Assembly (NCBI GenBank): GCA_030601015.1
Contig: JAUVUO010000009.1
Coordinates: 1-15,719, forward strand
Reading direction: 5' to 3'
Length of the DNA stretch: 15,719 nt
Origin: Candidatus Omnitrophota bacterium
Lineage (GTDB): Bacteria; Omnitrophota; Gorgyraeia; Duberdicusellales; 4484-171
This document shows positions 5,701 to 13,011 of this stretch, in pieces. The translations under genes were made by a program, and so were the position numbers. Every line of letters starts with the position of its first letter. Position 1 is the first letter of the stretch. The notes under the pieces were generated by a model, which was given only the letters and a program-made list of their open reading frames with translations, had not been told where the DNA came from and made no database searches.

Positions 5701-7512
5701 TTACAATTTCAAAACTTCAAAAAAAGCACTCTGAGGAACTGATACATTCCCTAACAGCTTCATTTTCTTTTTACCTTGTTTTTGTTTTTCCCACAACTTT
5801 CTTTTTCTTGATATGTCCCCGCCATAACACTTTGCTGTAACGTTTTTCTTTAATGCCGATACCCGGGAAGAAGCAATAATCTTCGCTCCAATAGCGGCCT
5901 GAATATTCACCTCATACATCTGACGAGGAATCAATTCTTTTAATCTATCGACTACTAACCTTGCTCTAAATTCAGATTTTTCTTTATGTACAAGCATGGA
6001 AAAAGCATCAGATTTTTTTCGATTTAAAAGTATATCGATTTTTACTATTTCCGTCTTTCTATACCCTATAAATTCATAATCAAAAGAAGCGTAACCTTTC
6101 GTTAATGATTTAATTTTATTATAGAAATCAGCTACAATTTCCGATAAAGGCAAGTCAAAAACAATACTTAACCTATCTTTACCAAGATAATTCATTTTAA
6201 TAAATTCCCCGCGTTTAGACTTTGAAAGCTCACATAAAGGGTCCATCCCTTCAACAGGAGAGACTATCGTCGCTTGGATAAACGGTTCATACATTTCATC
6301 TATAAAAGAAGGGTCCGGAAACTGATGCGGACTTTGTATATATTTAATTTTATCATCTTTTGTAGTTTTTATTTTATACATAACATTTGGTGAAGTAAGA
6401 ATAAGGTCAAGAGCATACTCTCTCTCTAATCGTTCCTGAACAATCTCCATATGTAAAAGGCCCAAAAAACCGCACCTAAACCCATATCCTAACGCGCCTA
6501 AATTATCCTGTTCGTAAGTAAAAGAAGAATCAGACAAATTTAATTTTTCAATTGCCGGCCTTAAAAGCGGATAATCTTTTGGTGACGTAGGAAATACCCC
6601 GCAAAAAACCATTGGAGACATTTTCACATAACCATCAAAAGCTGAATCCGTGGGATTAACCGCAGAAGTTATAGTATCCCCAACATCTATCTCCTTAGGA
6701 TCTTTTATGCTGCATCCAATATAACCTACTTCTCCACAGCATAAAGACTCTTTTTTCCCCGGCTGTGGTAAAAAAACACCTACATCTTCAACGCGATAGA
6801 TTTTATTTTGATGCATAAGCAAAATATTGTCTCCTACAGATATTTTTCCGTCAAAAACCCGTAAAAACAATATAACCCCCCGATAGGGATCATAGGAAGA
6901 ATCAAAAAGAACAGATTTAAGAGGTTTATCTTTATCTCCATTGGGTGGTGGTATTTCTTTAATTACTCTTTTTAACAACTCTTTAACTCCAATTCCTTGT
7001 TTAGATGAAACTAGTGATATTTCATCTTTTTTAAAACCGAAAACATCAAAAAACTGGTCATAGCACCTCTCAACATTAGCACCCGGCAAATCAATTTTAT
7101 TTATAACCGGAATAATAGTTAAGTCAGCTTCCAAAGCTAAATTAAAGTTAGCTACTGTCTGGGCTTCAACTCCTTGAGAAGCATCAACTAAAAGTATAGC
7201 GCCTTCACATCCTTTTAAAGACCTGGTAACTTCATAAGCAAAATCAACATGTCCAGGAGTGTCAATAAGATTTAAAATGTAATCTTTGCCTTCACACTCT
7301 AAAGTTAATCTAACTGCCTTTGCCTTAATGGTAATACCTCTTTCCTTTTCCAACTCCATATTATCAAGGACCTGGTCTTCTTTTTTCTTTCTTGAATCAC
7401 CTATCATAGCTAAATCCAAAAAACGATCGGCTAAAGTTGATTTTCCATGATCAATATGAGCGATAATACAAAAATTTCTTATTTTATCTTCTTTTTTCAT
7501 CTTTTGTAACAT
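5701..7512 (-). CDS. lepA: Elongation factor 4 (LepA) GTPase
   Basis: LepA is a ribosome-associated translational GTPase, related to EF-G, thought to help stalled or assembling ribosomes. The GTPase motifs are intact: G1 AHIDHGKST (18-26), the G2 RGITIKA segment (58-64), G3 DTPGH (84-88) and G4 NKID (138-141). The LepA-specific C-terminal region is present, with GGDISRKRKLWEKQKQGKKK and the closing VPQSAFFEVLKL. Length (603) is normal. The start at 7512 overlaps the end of cmk by 29 bases; Met5 at 7498-7500 is an alternative that gives a more typical N-terminus and a 17-base overlap. Neither has a clear ribosome binding site, so translational coupling to cmk is likely. Confidence 0.98.
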   Translation of the reverse strand: MLQKMKKEDKIRNFCIIAHIDHGKSTLADRFLDLAMIGDSRKKKEDQVLDNMELEKERGITIKAKAVRLTLECEGKDYILNLIDTPGHVDFAYEVTRSLKGCEGAILLVDASQGVEAQTVANFNLALEADLTIIPVINKIDLPGANVERCYDQFFDVFGFKKDEISLVSSKQGIGVKELLKRVIKEIPPPNGDKDKPLKSVLFDSSYDPYRGVILFLRVFDGKISVGDNILLMHQNKIYRVEDVGVFLPQPGKKESLCCGEVGYIGCSIKDPKEIDVGDTITSAVNPTDSAFDGYVKMSPMVFCGVFPTSPKDYPLLRPAIEKLNLSDSSFTYEQDNLGALGYGFRCGFLGLLHMEIVQERLEREYALDLILTSPNVMYKIKTTKDDKIKYIQSPHQFPDPSFIDEMYEPFIQATIVSPVEGMDPLCELSKSKRGEFIKMNYLGKDRLSIVFDLPLSEIVADFYNKIKSLTKGYASFDYEFIGYRKTEIVKIDILLNRKKSDAFSMLVHKEKSEFRARLVVDRLKELIPRQMYEVNIQAAIGAKIIASSRVSALKKNVTAKCYGGDISRKRKLWEKQKQGKKKMKLLGNVSVPQSAFFEVLKL

Positions 7513-8140
7513 TTTTTATTAGTTCTATGACAGTTTCTTCAACCGTCAAATTAGTTGTATCAATTATCTTTGCGTCTTTACTGATTTTTAGAGCGCCTAC
7601 AGCCCTATTTTTATCCGCGTTATCTCTTCTTACTAAATCTTTTTTTACATCGTCTAAGGTGACATCTAATCCTTTATCTATCCATTCATTATACCTTCTT
7701 TGAGCGCGAACTGCCGTGTCTCCGTCTAAATAAAACTTAAATTCAGCCTGAGGGAATACAACAGTAGTGATATCCCTCCCCTCCACTACAAAGTCTCCGG
7801 TCTTAGCAAGTTTCCTCTGCAGTTCAACCATTATTTTTCTAACCTCGGGATATGAAACTATTATAGAAATGTTTCTATCTATACGAGGCGTTCTAATCTT
7901 AAAACCAACATCAATACCGTCAAGATAAAAGTTATCTTCTTTAATTTCGAAATTCAAAGTTTTAGCCAAATCAATTAAAACATCCTTATTAGACAAATCA
8001 ACACCCTTATCTAAAGCCTTCAATGTTAAAGACCTATAAGTAGCTCCTGTATCCAAATAGGAAACACTTAACCGATTAGCTAAAATTTTTGAGACAGTTG
8101 TTTTGCCTGTGCCTGCAGGGCCATCAATTGCTATAATCAT
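7484..8140 (-). CDS. cmk: Cytidylate kinase
   Basis: Cmk phosphorylates CMP and dCMP with ATP to the diphosphates, feeding RNA, DNA and phospholipid precursors. The P-loop GPAGTGKT is at 7-14. YLDTGATYR (28-36) is the substrate-site motif, usually YLDTGAMYR. VEGRDITTVVFP (119-130) carries Thr where the family normally has Gly (GRDIGTVVFP). RRDNADKNRAVGAL (171-184) is the arginine-rich lid region. Length 218 is normal. The ATG shares bases with the tyrA stop (ATGA, four-base overlap), and no ribosome binding site is seen, so it is probably translated by coupling. In many bacteria aroA lies between tyrA and cmk; it is absent here. Confidence 0.96.
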   Translation of the reverse strand: MIIAIDGPAGTGKTTVSKILANRLSVSYLDTGATYRSLTLKALDKGVDLSNKDVLIDLAKTLNFEIKEDNFYLDGIDVGFKIRTPRIDRNISIIVSYPEVRKIMVELQRKLAKTGDFVVEGRDITTVVFPQAEFKFYLDGDTAVRAQRRYNEWIDKGLDVTLDDVKKDLVRRDNADKNRAVGALKISKDAKIIDTTNLTVEETVIELIKNVTKDEKRR

Positions 8141-8979
8141 ATAATTAATTTTTGTTTAGCATTAACCAGTTCAATTAAATCGGATACCTTTTCCTTCTCA
8201 TTTTTTTCAATTAAACTTTCAAATTCTTTCAAAACCTCGATGAATTCATTTAAATCTTTTAGAATATTTTTCTTATTGGAAAATAAAATATCTGTCCAAA
8301 TTTGAGGCGCAGAATTAGATATCCTTGTTAAATCTTTGAAACTTCCCGCAGAATACTTTAAATAATCAGCTGGGACTAACTTTGTTAAAGCAAATGAAAT
8401 AAGGTGAGGTAGATGTGATACTTTAGAAAGAATTTTATCATGAGTTACACTATCCATAAAAAAAACTTCAGCCCCTACTTTCAGCCACAACTCTTTTACC
8501 GTTAGAACAGCCTTACTTTTTAAAGGAGATGTAATTATACAAACTGTTTTTTGATATAAACTATCACTACTAAATTCTACCCCCCCCCTCTCTTTCCCGC
8601 ACAAAGGATGACAAGGAACGAAATTAACATTTTTAGATAAATATTTTAGAGCCGCGGATTCAATTTCCTTTTTACTGCTTCCTAAATCAAAAACAATAGC
8701 ACCTTTTTTAAGAAAAGGGCTTATTTTTTTTAAAAAATCAATAATAATATTTACCGGCAATGAAAGAACCACAACATCGGCATTTTTCACAACTTTTTTA
8801 TAATCAATCTCAACTTCATCAAGGATATCTGCCTTAATAAGCCTATCGTATGACTTCTTACTTCTGGCATATCCACTAATAAAATAATGGGGACACTCCT
8901 TTTTTAAGGCTTTAACTAAAGAACCCCCCATAAGGCCGACTCCAAAAAAACCTATCTTTTTTATATAACTAATATCCAT
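8137..8979 (-). CDS. tyrA: Prephenate/arogenate dehydrogenase
   Basis: TyrA oxidatively decarboxylates prephenate (or arogenate) with NAD(P)+ on the way to tyrosine. The Rossmann motif IGFFGVGLMGGSL (9-21) binds the nucleotide. HPLCGKE (124-130) is the active-site box, usually HPMAGxE, and SHLPHLIS (188-195) carries the conserved histidines of the helical dimer domain. There is no fused chorismate mutase, ACT or aroA domain, so it is the simple, monofunctional form at 280 residues. The ATG at 8977-8979 lacks a good ribosome binding site. It follows aroF by 46 bases and overlaps cmk by 4, inside the aromatic block. The preference for prephenate or arogenate and for NAD or NADP cannot be read safely by eye. 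Confidence 0.95.
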   Translation of the reverse strand: MDISYIKKIGFFGVGLMGGSLVKALKKECPHYFISGYARSKKSYDRLIKADILDEVEIDYKKVVKNADVVVLSLPVNIIIDFLKKISPFLKKGAIVFDLGSSKKEIESAALKYLSKNVNFVPCHPLCGKERGGVEFSSDSLYQKTVCIITSPLKSKAVLTVKELWLKVGAEVFFMDSVTHDKILSKVSHLPHLISFALTKLVPADYLKYSAGSFKDLTRISNSAPQIWTDILFSNKKNILKDLNEFIEVLKEFESLIEKNEKEKVSDLIELVNAKQKLII

Positions 8980-9025
8980 CTTAGAATTATTTTGTATTTT
9001 CGAATATTAAAAATTCTATTTTTAA

Positions 9026-10042
9026 TTAAATTTCTCTATCAACAGCTTTAGCTACAGCTTTCAACTCTTTAATTAACTGAGAAAAACTTTCGGGAACAAT
9101 CTGTTGAGGCCCATCACACATGGCTTCTTGAGGGTTAGGATGCACTTCGATTAAAAGGCCGTCTGCACCGCAAGCAACCGCGGCCTTACTTAAAGGATTA
9201 ACTAAAAACCGTTTTCCTCCCGCATGAGAAGGATCAACTATAACAGGAAGATGAGATAGACTTTTTATCACCGGAACAGCACTAAGATCCAAAGTATTTC
9301 TCGTAAAATCTTCAAAAGTTCTAATTCCTCTTTCACACAAAATTACATTAAAGTTACCTTCTGAAACGATATACTCAGCACTCATTAACAGCTCTTTAAT
9401 CGTCGCGTTAAGTCCTCTTTTTAGAATAACCGGTTTTTTAGTTTGGCCTACTTCTCTTAATAAATTAAAATTCTGCATATTACGCGCGCCAATCTGCAGA
9501 ATATCTGTATATTTCGCAACCAATTCTACATCTCTTGTGTCCATAACTTTCGTTGCTGTGGCAATATCAAATTCGATAGACACTTCCTTTAATATTTTTA
9601 ATCCCTCTTTACCCATTCCCTGGAACGCGTAAGGAGAAGAACGAGGCTTAAAAGCACCTCCTCTTAAAACATCCGCCCCCATGCTCTTTACTTTTCCCGC
9701 GACATTTCTCAACTGCTCTCTGGATTCAATAGCGCAAGGCCCCGCAATAATCGTGATTTTTTTCGCTCCTATTTTAATCCCTTCTTTAATATTTATTACA
9801 CTGCTTTCTTTTTTGAACTCTTTCGATACTAATTTATATGGAGTTAAAACCTCTATTACCTTGTCCACCCCGGGAAAAACTTCTAAAGGCTGAAGCCTTA
9901 TAATCTCTTCAGGGCCTATTACTCCAACAATAATCCTCTCAGAACCCCGTGAAACCATTGCTTTTAAATTCAACTTTTCAACTTTTTTAATAAGATTATT
10001 TATTTCTTCTTCGTGAGCGTCTTTTCTAAATACAATAATCAT
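9026..10042 (-). CDS. aroF: DAHP synthase, type I-beta with N-terminal ferredoxin-like domain
   Basis: This enzyme condenses phosphoenolpyruvate and erythrose-4-phosphate to DAHP, the entry step of the shikimate pathway. The barrel motifs are complete: GPCAIES (101-107), LRGGAFKPRSSPYAFQGMG (126-144), ERGIRTFE (237-244), VDPSHAGGKR (269-278) and EVHPNPQEAMCDGPQQ (299-314). The expected metal ligands are Cys103, His273, Glu299 and Asp310. Residues 1-68 form the regulatory ferredoxin-like domain; in the Thermotoga maritima enzyme this domain mediates feedback inhibition by Tyr and Phe, so control by end products is likely. No chorismate mutase domain is attached. An AAAGGAG ribosome binding site precedes the ATG at 10040-10042. 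The gene is 22 bases after hisC. Confidence 0.97.
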   Translation of the reverse strand: MIIVFRKDAHEEEINNLIKKVEKLNLKAMVSRGSERIIVGVIGPEEIIRLQPLEVFPGVDKVIEVLTPYKLVSKEFKKESSVINIKEGIKIGAKKITIIAGPCAIESREQLRNVAGKVKSMGADVLRGGAFKPRSSPYAFQGMGKEGLKILKEVSIEFDIATATKVMDTRDVELVAKYTDILQIGARNMQNFNLLREVGQTKKPVILKRGLNATIKELLMSAEYIVSEGNFNVILCERGIRTFEDFTRNTLDLSAVPVIKSLSHLPVIVDPSHAGGKRFLVNPLSKAAVACGADGLLIEVHPNPQEAMCDGPQQIVPESFSQLIKELKAVAKAVDREI

Positions 10043-10064
10043 AATTTACTCCTTTAATATTGTT

Positions 10065-11144
10065 TTACAATTCTATATATTCTTTTAAGCAGTTTATAAA
10101 ATATTTATTTTCTTTATGCTTACCTATAGTTAGTCTAAAAAAATTATCCATTTCCCAGCTTTTTAATTCTCTAATAATTATTCCTTTTTCCAATAAATAA
10201 TTATTTAAATTAGCCGTATCCTTTTGAAAATCAACCATAATAAAATTTGTAGCACTTTTTACAAACTTCATACCTAATCCGCCCAATTCTTTATATAAAT
10301 AACATTTTTCCTTTTGAACATAATTTAATACTTTTTTTAAAAAAATATCATTTCCCAAAGCGGCAATAGCCCCTACTTGAGCTAATCTATTAACATTAAA
10401 CGGTTCCCTTATTTTATTCATAATATGAGCAAATTCTTTAGTACCCACCCCATATCCGACACGCATACCTGCTAAACCATAGGCTTTGGAAAACGTTCTA
10501 CTAATAAATATATTTTTTTTCTTTTTTAACAATTTTAATGTATTCGGATAATCCGCGGGAGCAAATTCAAAATAAGCTTCATCAAAAAAAATCAATACAT
10601 CTTCAGGAACTTTTTCAACAAAAGTTTCAACTTCTTTTTGAGTTACGTAAGTACCTGTGGGATTATCGGGATTAGCAATAAAAATTATTTTCGTTTTATT
10701 ACTTATTTTCCTTCCAATTTCGTTTAAAGAATAACGAAATTCACAAAAAGGCACCCTTACAATTTTAGCTCCATGTATCTTAGCTTGAATTTCATAAATC
10801 AAAAATGTAGGGTATGATACAATGACCTCATCCCCTTTGTTGATTAAAGCCGTCAAACTAAGGGTTATTAACTCATCGGAACCATTACCAAAAACAATTT
10901 GCTCTCCATCAACTTCTAATTTATCCGACAACAAACGTCTAAGATAAAAACAATCCGCCTCTGGATACCGATTAATATTTTTCAACTCCCTCTGAATTGC
11001 TTTATTAATATGTAATGGAATAAAAGGAATCTCATTTGACGCGAGTTTATAAACCTCTTTTAAACCCAAAGACCTTTTAACTTCTTCGATTGGTTTTCCC
11101 GGTTTATAGCTATTTATATTTTCCAAGTCTTTTCTATAAATCAT
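10065..11144 (-). CDS. hisC: Histidinol-phosphate/aromatic aminotransferase (HisC family)
   Basis: HisC-family enzymes are PLP-dependent fold-type I aminotransferases. Visible markers are ANPDNPTGT (157-165), FFDEAYFEF (186-194), and SRTFSKAYGLAGMRVGYG (215-232) with PLP lysine Lys220; Arg337 in FFRLTIGK should bind the substrate carboxylate. Length is 359. In histidine synthesis the enzyme transaminates imidazole acetol-phosphate. Here it stands between pheA and aroF with no other his gene in view, so it may instead, or also, transaminate phenylpyruvate and 4-hydroxyphenylpyruvate to Phe and Tyr. That broader role is known for some HisC proteins and is inferred here from context. A GAAGAGA ribosome binding site precedes the ATG at 11142-11144. 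Confidence 0.93.
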   Translation of the reverse strand: MIYRKDLENINSYKPGKPIEEVKRSLGLKEVYKLASNEIPFIPLHINKAIQRELKNINRYPEADCFYLRRLLSDKLEVDGEQIVFGNGSDELITLSLTALINKGDEVIVSYPTFLIYEIQAKIHGAKIVRVPFCEFRYSLNEIGRKISNKTKIIFIANPDNPTGTYVTQKEVETFVEKVPEDVLIFFDEAYFEFAPADYPNTLKLLKKKKNIFISRTFSKAYGLAGMRVGYGVGTKEFAHIMNKIREPFNVNRLAQVGAIAALGNDIFLKKVLNYVQKEKCYLYKELGGLGMKFVKSATNFIMVDFQKDTANLNNYLLEKGIIIRELKSWEMDNFFRLTIGKHKENKYFINCLKEYIEL

Positions 11145-11178
11145 ATTTATCTCTTCAGTTATGAGATGTTTTATTGAA

Positions 11179-11206
11179 ATTATAATATGAAATTGTTATG
11201 GATGAA
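11179..11206 (-). promoter_or_regulatory. Candidate promoter ahead of hisC
   Basis: On the minus strand a perfect -10 TATAAT (11179-11184) is preceded at 16 bases by TTCATC (11201-11206), a poor -35. The site is in the 65-base gap between pheA and hisC. In DNA this AT-rich a TATAAT by chance is common, so support is weak. Confidence 0.25.
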
Positions 11207-11209
11207 AAA

Positions 11210-11800
11210 TTAATTTCCTTTTGGATAGGAACCTAAAATCTTTACAAAATTACACTCTTTGGATAATTTATTTAATGTTTTTTGTACTGATGAATTACTC
11301 CTATGCCCTTCAAAATCCACAAAAAAATAATATTCCCAAGCTTTCTTTTTTGATGGCCTAGATTCAATCCGAGTAAGATTTATTCCAAAAGTTTTAAAAG
11401 AAAAAAGCACGTCATAAAGAGCACCTACCTTATCTTTAATTGAACAAACAATAGATGTCTTATCATTACCGGAAGGAGGACTATCCTTTTTTGCTATTAT
11501 TAAAAACCTTGTGCAATTATGCCGGGAATCTTCAATTCCGGATGCTAATATTTTTAGATCATAAATATCCGCTAAAGATTTATTTCCAATACAAGCGCCA
11601 TTCTTATCCTTTTTCACTTTTTGAGCCGCTTTTGCTGTAGATACCGTAGGTATAAGCTGAACATCTTTAAATGAACGGGATATCCAATTTCGGCATTGAG
11701 CAAAAACCTGAGGATTTGAATATATTCGACTTATCCCTTTACTCTTGGTTCCCAACAAAGTATGCGAGATGTTTAAAATCTCTTCCGCGCAAATATTTAA
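11210..11800 (-). CDS. pheA: Prephenate dehydratase and ACT domains, downstream piece of a frameshifted pheA
   Basis: This piece continues the protein begun at 12267 in a different frame. It starts with LNICAEEILNISHTLLG, which follows directly on the residues ESD at the end of the upstream piece. It carries the second lobe of the prephenate dehydratase domain, ending in the catalytic NCTRF motif, and then an ACT regulatory domain with GALYDVL and ESRP, the phenylalanine-binding elements that give feedback inhibition. The only plausible independent start is TTG at 11756-11758, which would cut off the first residues and has no ribosome binding site. Without the upstream piece it cannot be a working dehydratase. 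Repaired, the whole protein would be 352 residues, the normal length of the fused enzyme. Confidence 0.85.
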   Translation of the reverse strand, partial: LNICAEEILNISHTLLGTKSKGISRIYSNPQVFAQCRNWISRSFKDVQLIPTVSTAKAAQKVKKDKNGACIGNKSLADIYDLKILASGIEDSRHNCTRFLIIAKKDSPPSGNDKTSIVCSIKDKVGALYDVLFSFKTFGINLTRIESRPSKKKAWEYYFFVDFEGHRSNSSVQKTLNKLSKECNFVKILGSYPKGN

Positions 11801-12267
11801 TCCGACTCGAAAAACATATCCAAAGTATGATTAACCGCGCCTTCCGTAGAATTTTCAATAGGTACAACTCCATAATCAGCTTCATCCCTGGTTACTTTAT
11901 CAAAAACATCTTCTATACTATCAGAAGGTATAAACTTTGGTTTTTTGCCAAATTTCTTTATTGCTGCCAAATTTGTAAATGTCCCTTGAGGGCCCAAATA
12001 CGCGATTTCTAATGTTGTTCTCTGAGCTCTGCATACTGACAAAATTTCTCTAAAAATATTCTCTATATCTTCGGATGAAAAAACACCTTTATTAAACTGC
12101 TTAAGACGTTTTAACATACTAGTCTCTCTTTCCGGAGAATAACCTGTAAGATTTTTGCCTTTTTTTAATTTGGCAATATTTATAGCTTCCAAAGCTCTTT
12201 TATTTAGAAGATTTAAAATCTTTTCATCTATTCGATCAATCTTATCTCTTGATTTTTTTAAATCCAT
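11797..12267 (-). CDS. pheA: Chorismate mutase and start of prephenate dehydratase, upstream piece of a frameshifted pheA
   Basis: PheA (P-protein) turns chorismate into prephenate and then phenylpyruvate, the phenylalanine branch. Residues 1-85 are an AroQ-type helical chorismate mutase with the expected charged residues Arg7, Arg24, Lys34 and Arg47-Glu48. The dehydratase domain begins at AYLGPQGTFT (89-98) and reaches VVPIENSTEGAVNHTLDMF (134-152) before a stop after ESD. Reading one base back, the protein resumes with LNICAEE; adding one T at about 11800 (GATTAAAT to GATTTAAAT) restores the frame. The chorismate mutase part should still be made and may work alone. The ATG at 12265-12267 has a perfect GGAGG five bases upstream, placed in the last bases of the preceding gene. 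A sequencing or assembly indel is as likely as true gene damage. Confidence 0.9.
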   Translation of the reverse strand: MDLKKSRDKIDRIDEKILNLLNKRALEAINIAKLKKGKNLTGYSPERETSMLKRLKQFNKGVFSSEDIENIFREILSVCRAQRTTLEIAYLGPQGTFTNLAAIKKFGKKPKFIPSDSIEDVFDKVTRDEADYGVVPIENSTEGAVNHTLDMFFESD

Positions 12268-12275
12268 ATTCCTCC

Positions 12276-13010
12276 TTAGCTTTTAAATTCCTTTTCAGCT
12301 AATTTTAATGAATCAAAATGTCCTATATCTATCCACTTACCTTTTAATGTATATCCAAAAACTTTACTCTTATCCGCCAACCATGAAATATATTTACCTG
12401 AGGCATCGATTTTATCTTTTAGTGAAACAAACTCCTCCAATAACTTTAATGACTCCTTAGAAAAAAAATACACACAAGAAGCAGCTAATGTCGAAGAAGG
12501 AATCTTTGGTTTCTCGTATAGTTTGACTATTCTCTTCCTATTATTTAATAAAACTATACCAAATCTGGAAGCTTCCTTTTTGGTCTTAACGTTATAAAGT
12601 GCTATTGAAGAGTGGGGCTTATTTTTTAAAGAAAAATCAATAAATTCCAACAAATTATCTTCAAACAAATTGTCTCCGCCTAAAACCAGCCAATCAGAAT
12701 TCTTACTATCAATAGCAAATTGCATATCCTTAACAGCACCTAACATCTCCTCAGGGCTGTTAGAACCATCATTTAAAATTTCAGCTTTTATTTTATACTT
12801 TTTTTTCCACTCTAGAAAACTAGTATAAAACTTATTATTAGTTACAATATTAACTTCTTTTATATAATATTTATCACTTAATAAACTAATCTTATCCATA
12901 AGATAATTCATCATAGGCTTATTATTAATAGGAATTAACGGCTTTGCTATATTTTGAGTTACCGGATATAACCTTGTTCCATAGCCAGCCGCTAGAATTG
13001 CTATTTTCAT
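12276..13010 (-). CDS. Sugar-1-phosphate nucleotidyltransferase
   Basis: The product belongs to the NTP_transferase family (RmlA/GalU/GlmU-like), which makes NDP-sugars from sugar-1-phosphates. Key motifs are AAGYGTRLYPVTQNIAKPLIPI (from 7), with Lys23 in the KPL element, LGGDN (110-114) with the metal-binding Asp113, EKPKIPSS (166-173), and a C-terminal KGKWIDIGHFDS (223-234) that holds the second metal-binding Asp228. At 244 residues it has the catalytic domain only, with no left-handed beta-helix acetyltransferase domain. The closest look is to glucose-1-phosphate thymidylyltransferase, but base and sugar specificity cannot be fixed by eye. It begins one base after the enzyme I stop and ends 8 bases before pheA, so it is in the same transcript. 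Its link to the PTS or to aromatic synthesis is unknown. Confidence 0.9.
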   Translation of the reverse strand: MKIAILAAGYGTRLYPVTQNIAKPLIPINNKPMMNYLMDKISLLSDKYYIKEVNIVTNNKFYTSFLEWKKKYKIKAEILNDGSNSPEEMLGAVKDMQFAIDSKNSDWLVLGGDNLFEDNLLEFIDFSLKNKPHSSIALYNVKTKKEASRFGIVLLNNRKRIVKLYEKPKIPSSTLAASCVYFFSKESLKLLEEFVSLKDKIDASGKYISWLADKSKVFGYTLKGKWIDIGHFDSLKLAEKEFKS

Positions 13011-13011
13011 A

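Noticed and set aside
8982..9018. TAGAATT/AATTCTA inverted repeat between aroF and tyrA as a terminator
   Set aside because: The 7-bp stem is AT-only apart from one pair, has a long loop and no U-run, and lies in an apparently continuous operon.
11797..11810. Programmed -1 frameshift in pheA
   Set aside because: The bases before the stop (CGGATTAA) do not form an X-XXY-YYZ slippery site and no strong downstream stem-loop was seen, so an indel is simpler.
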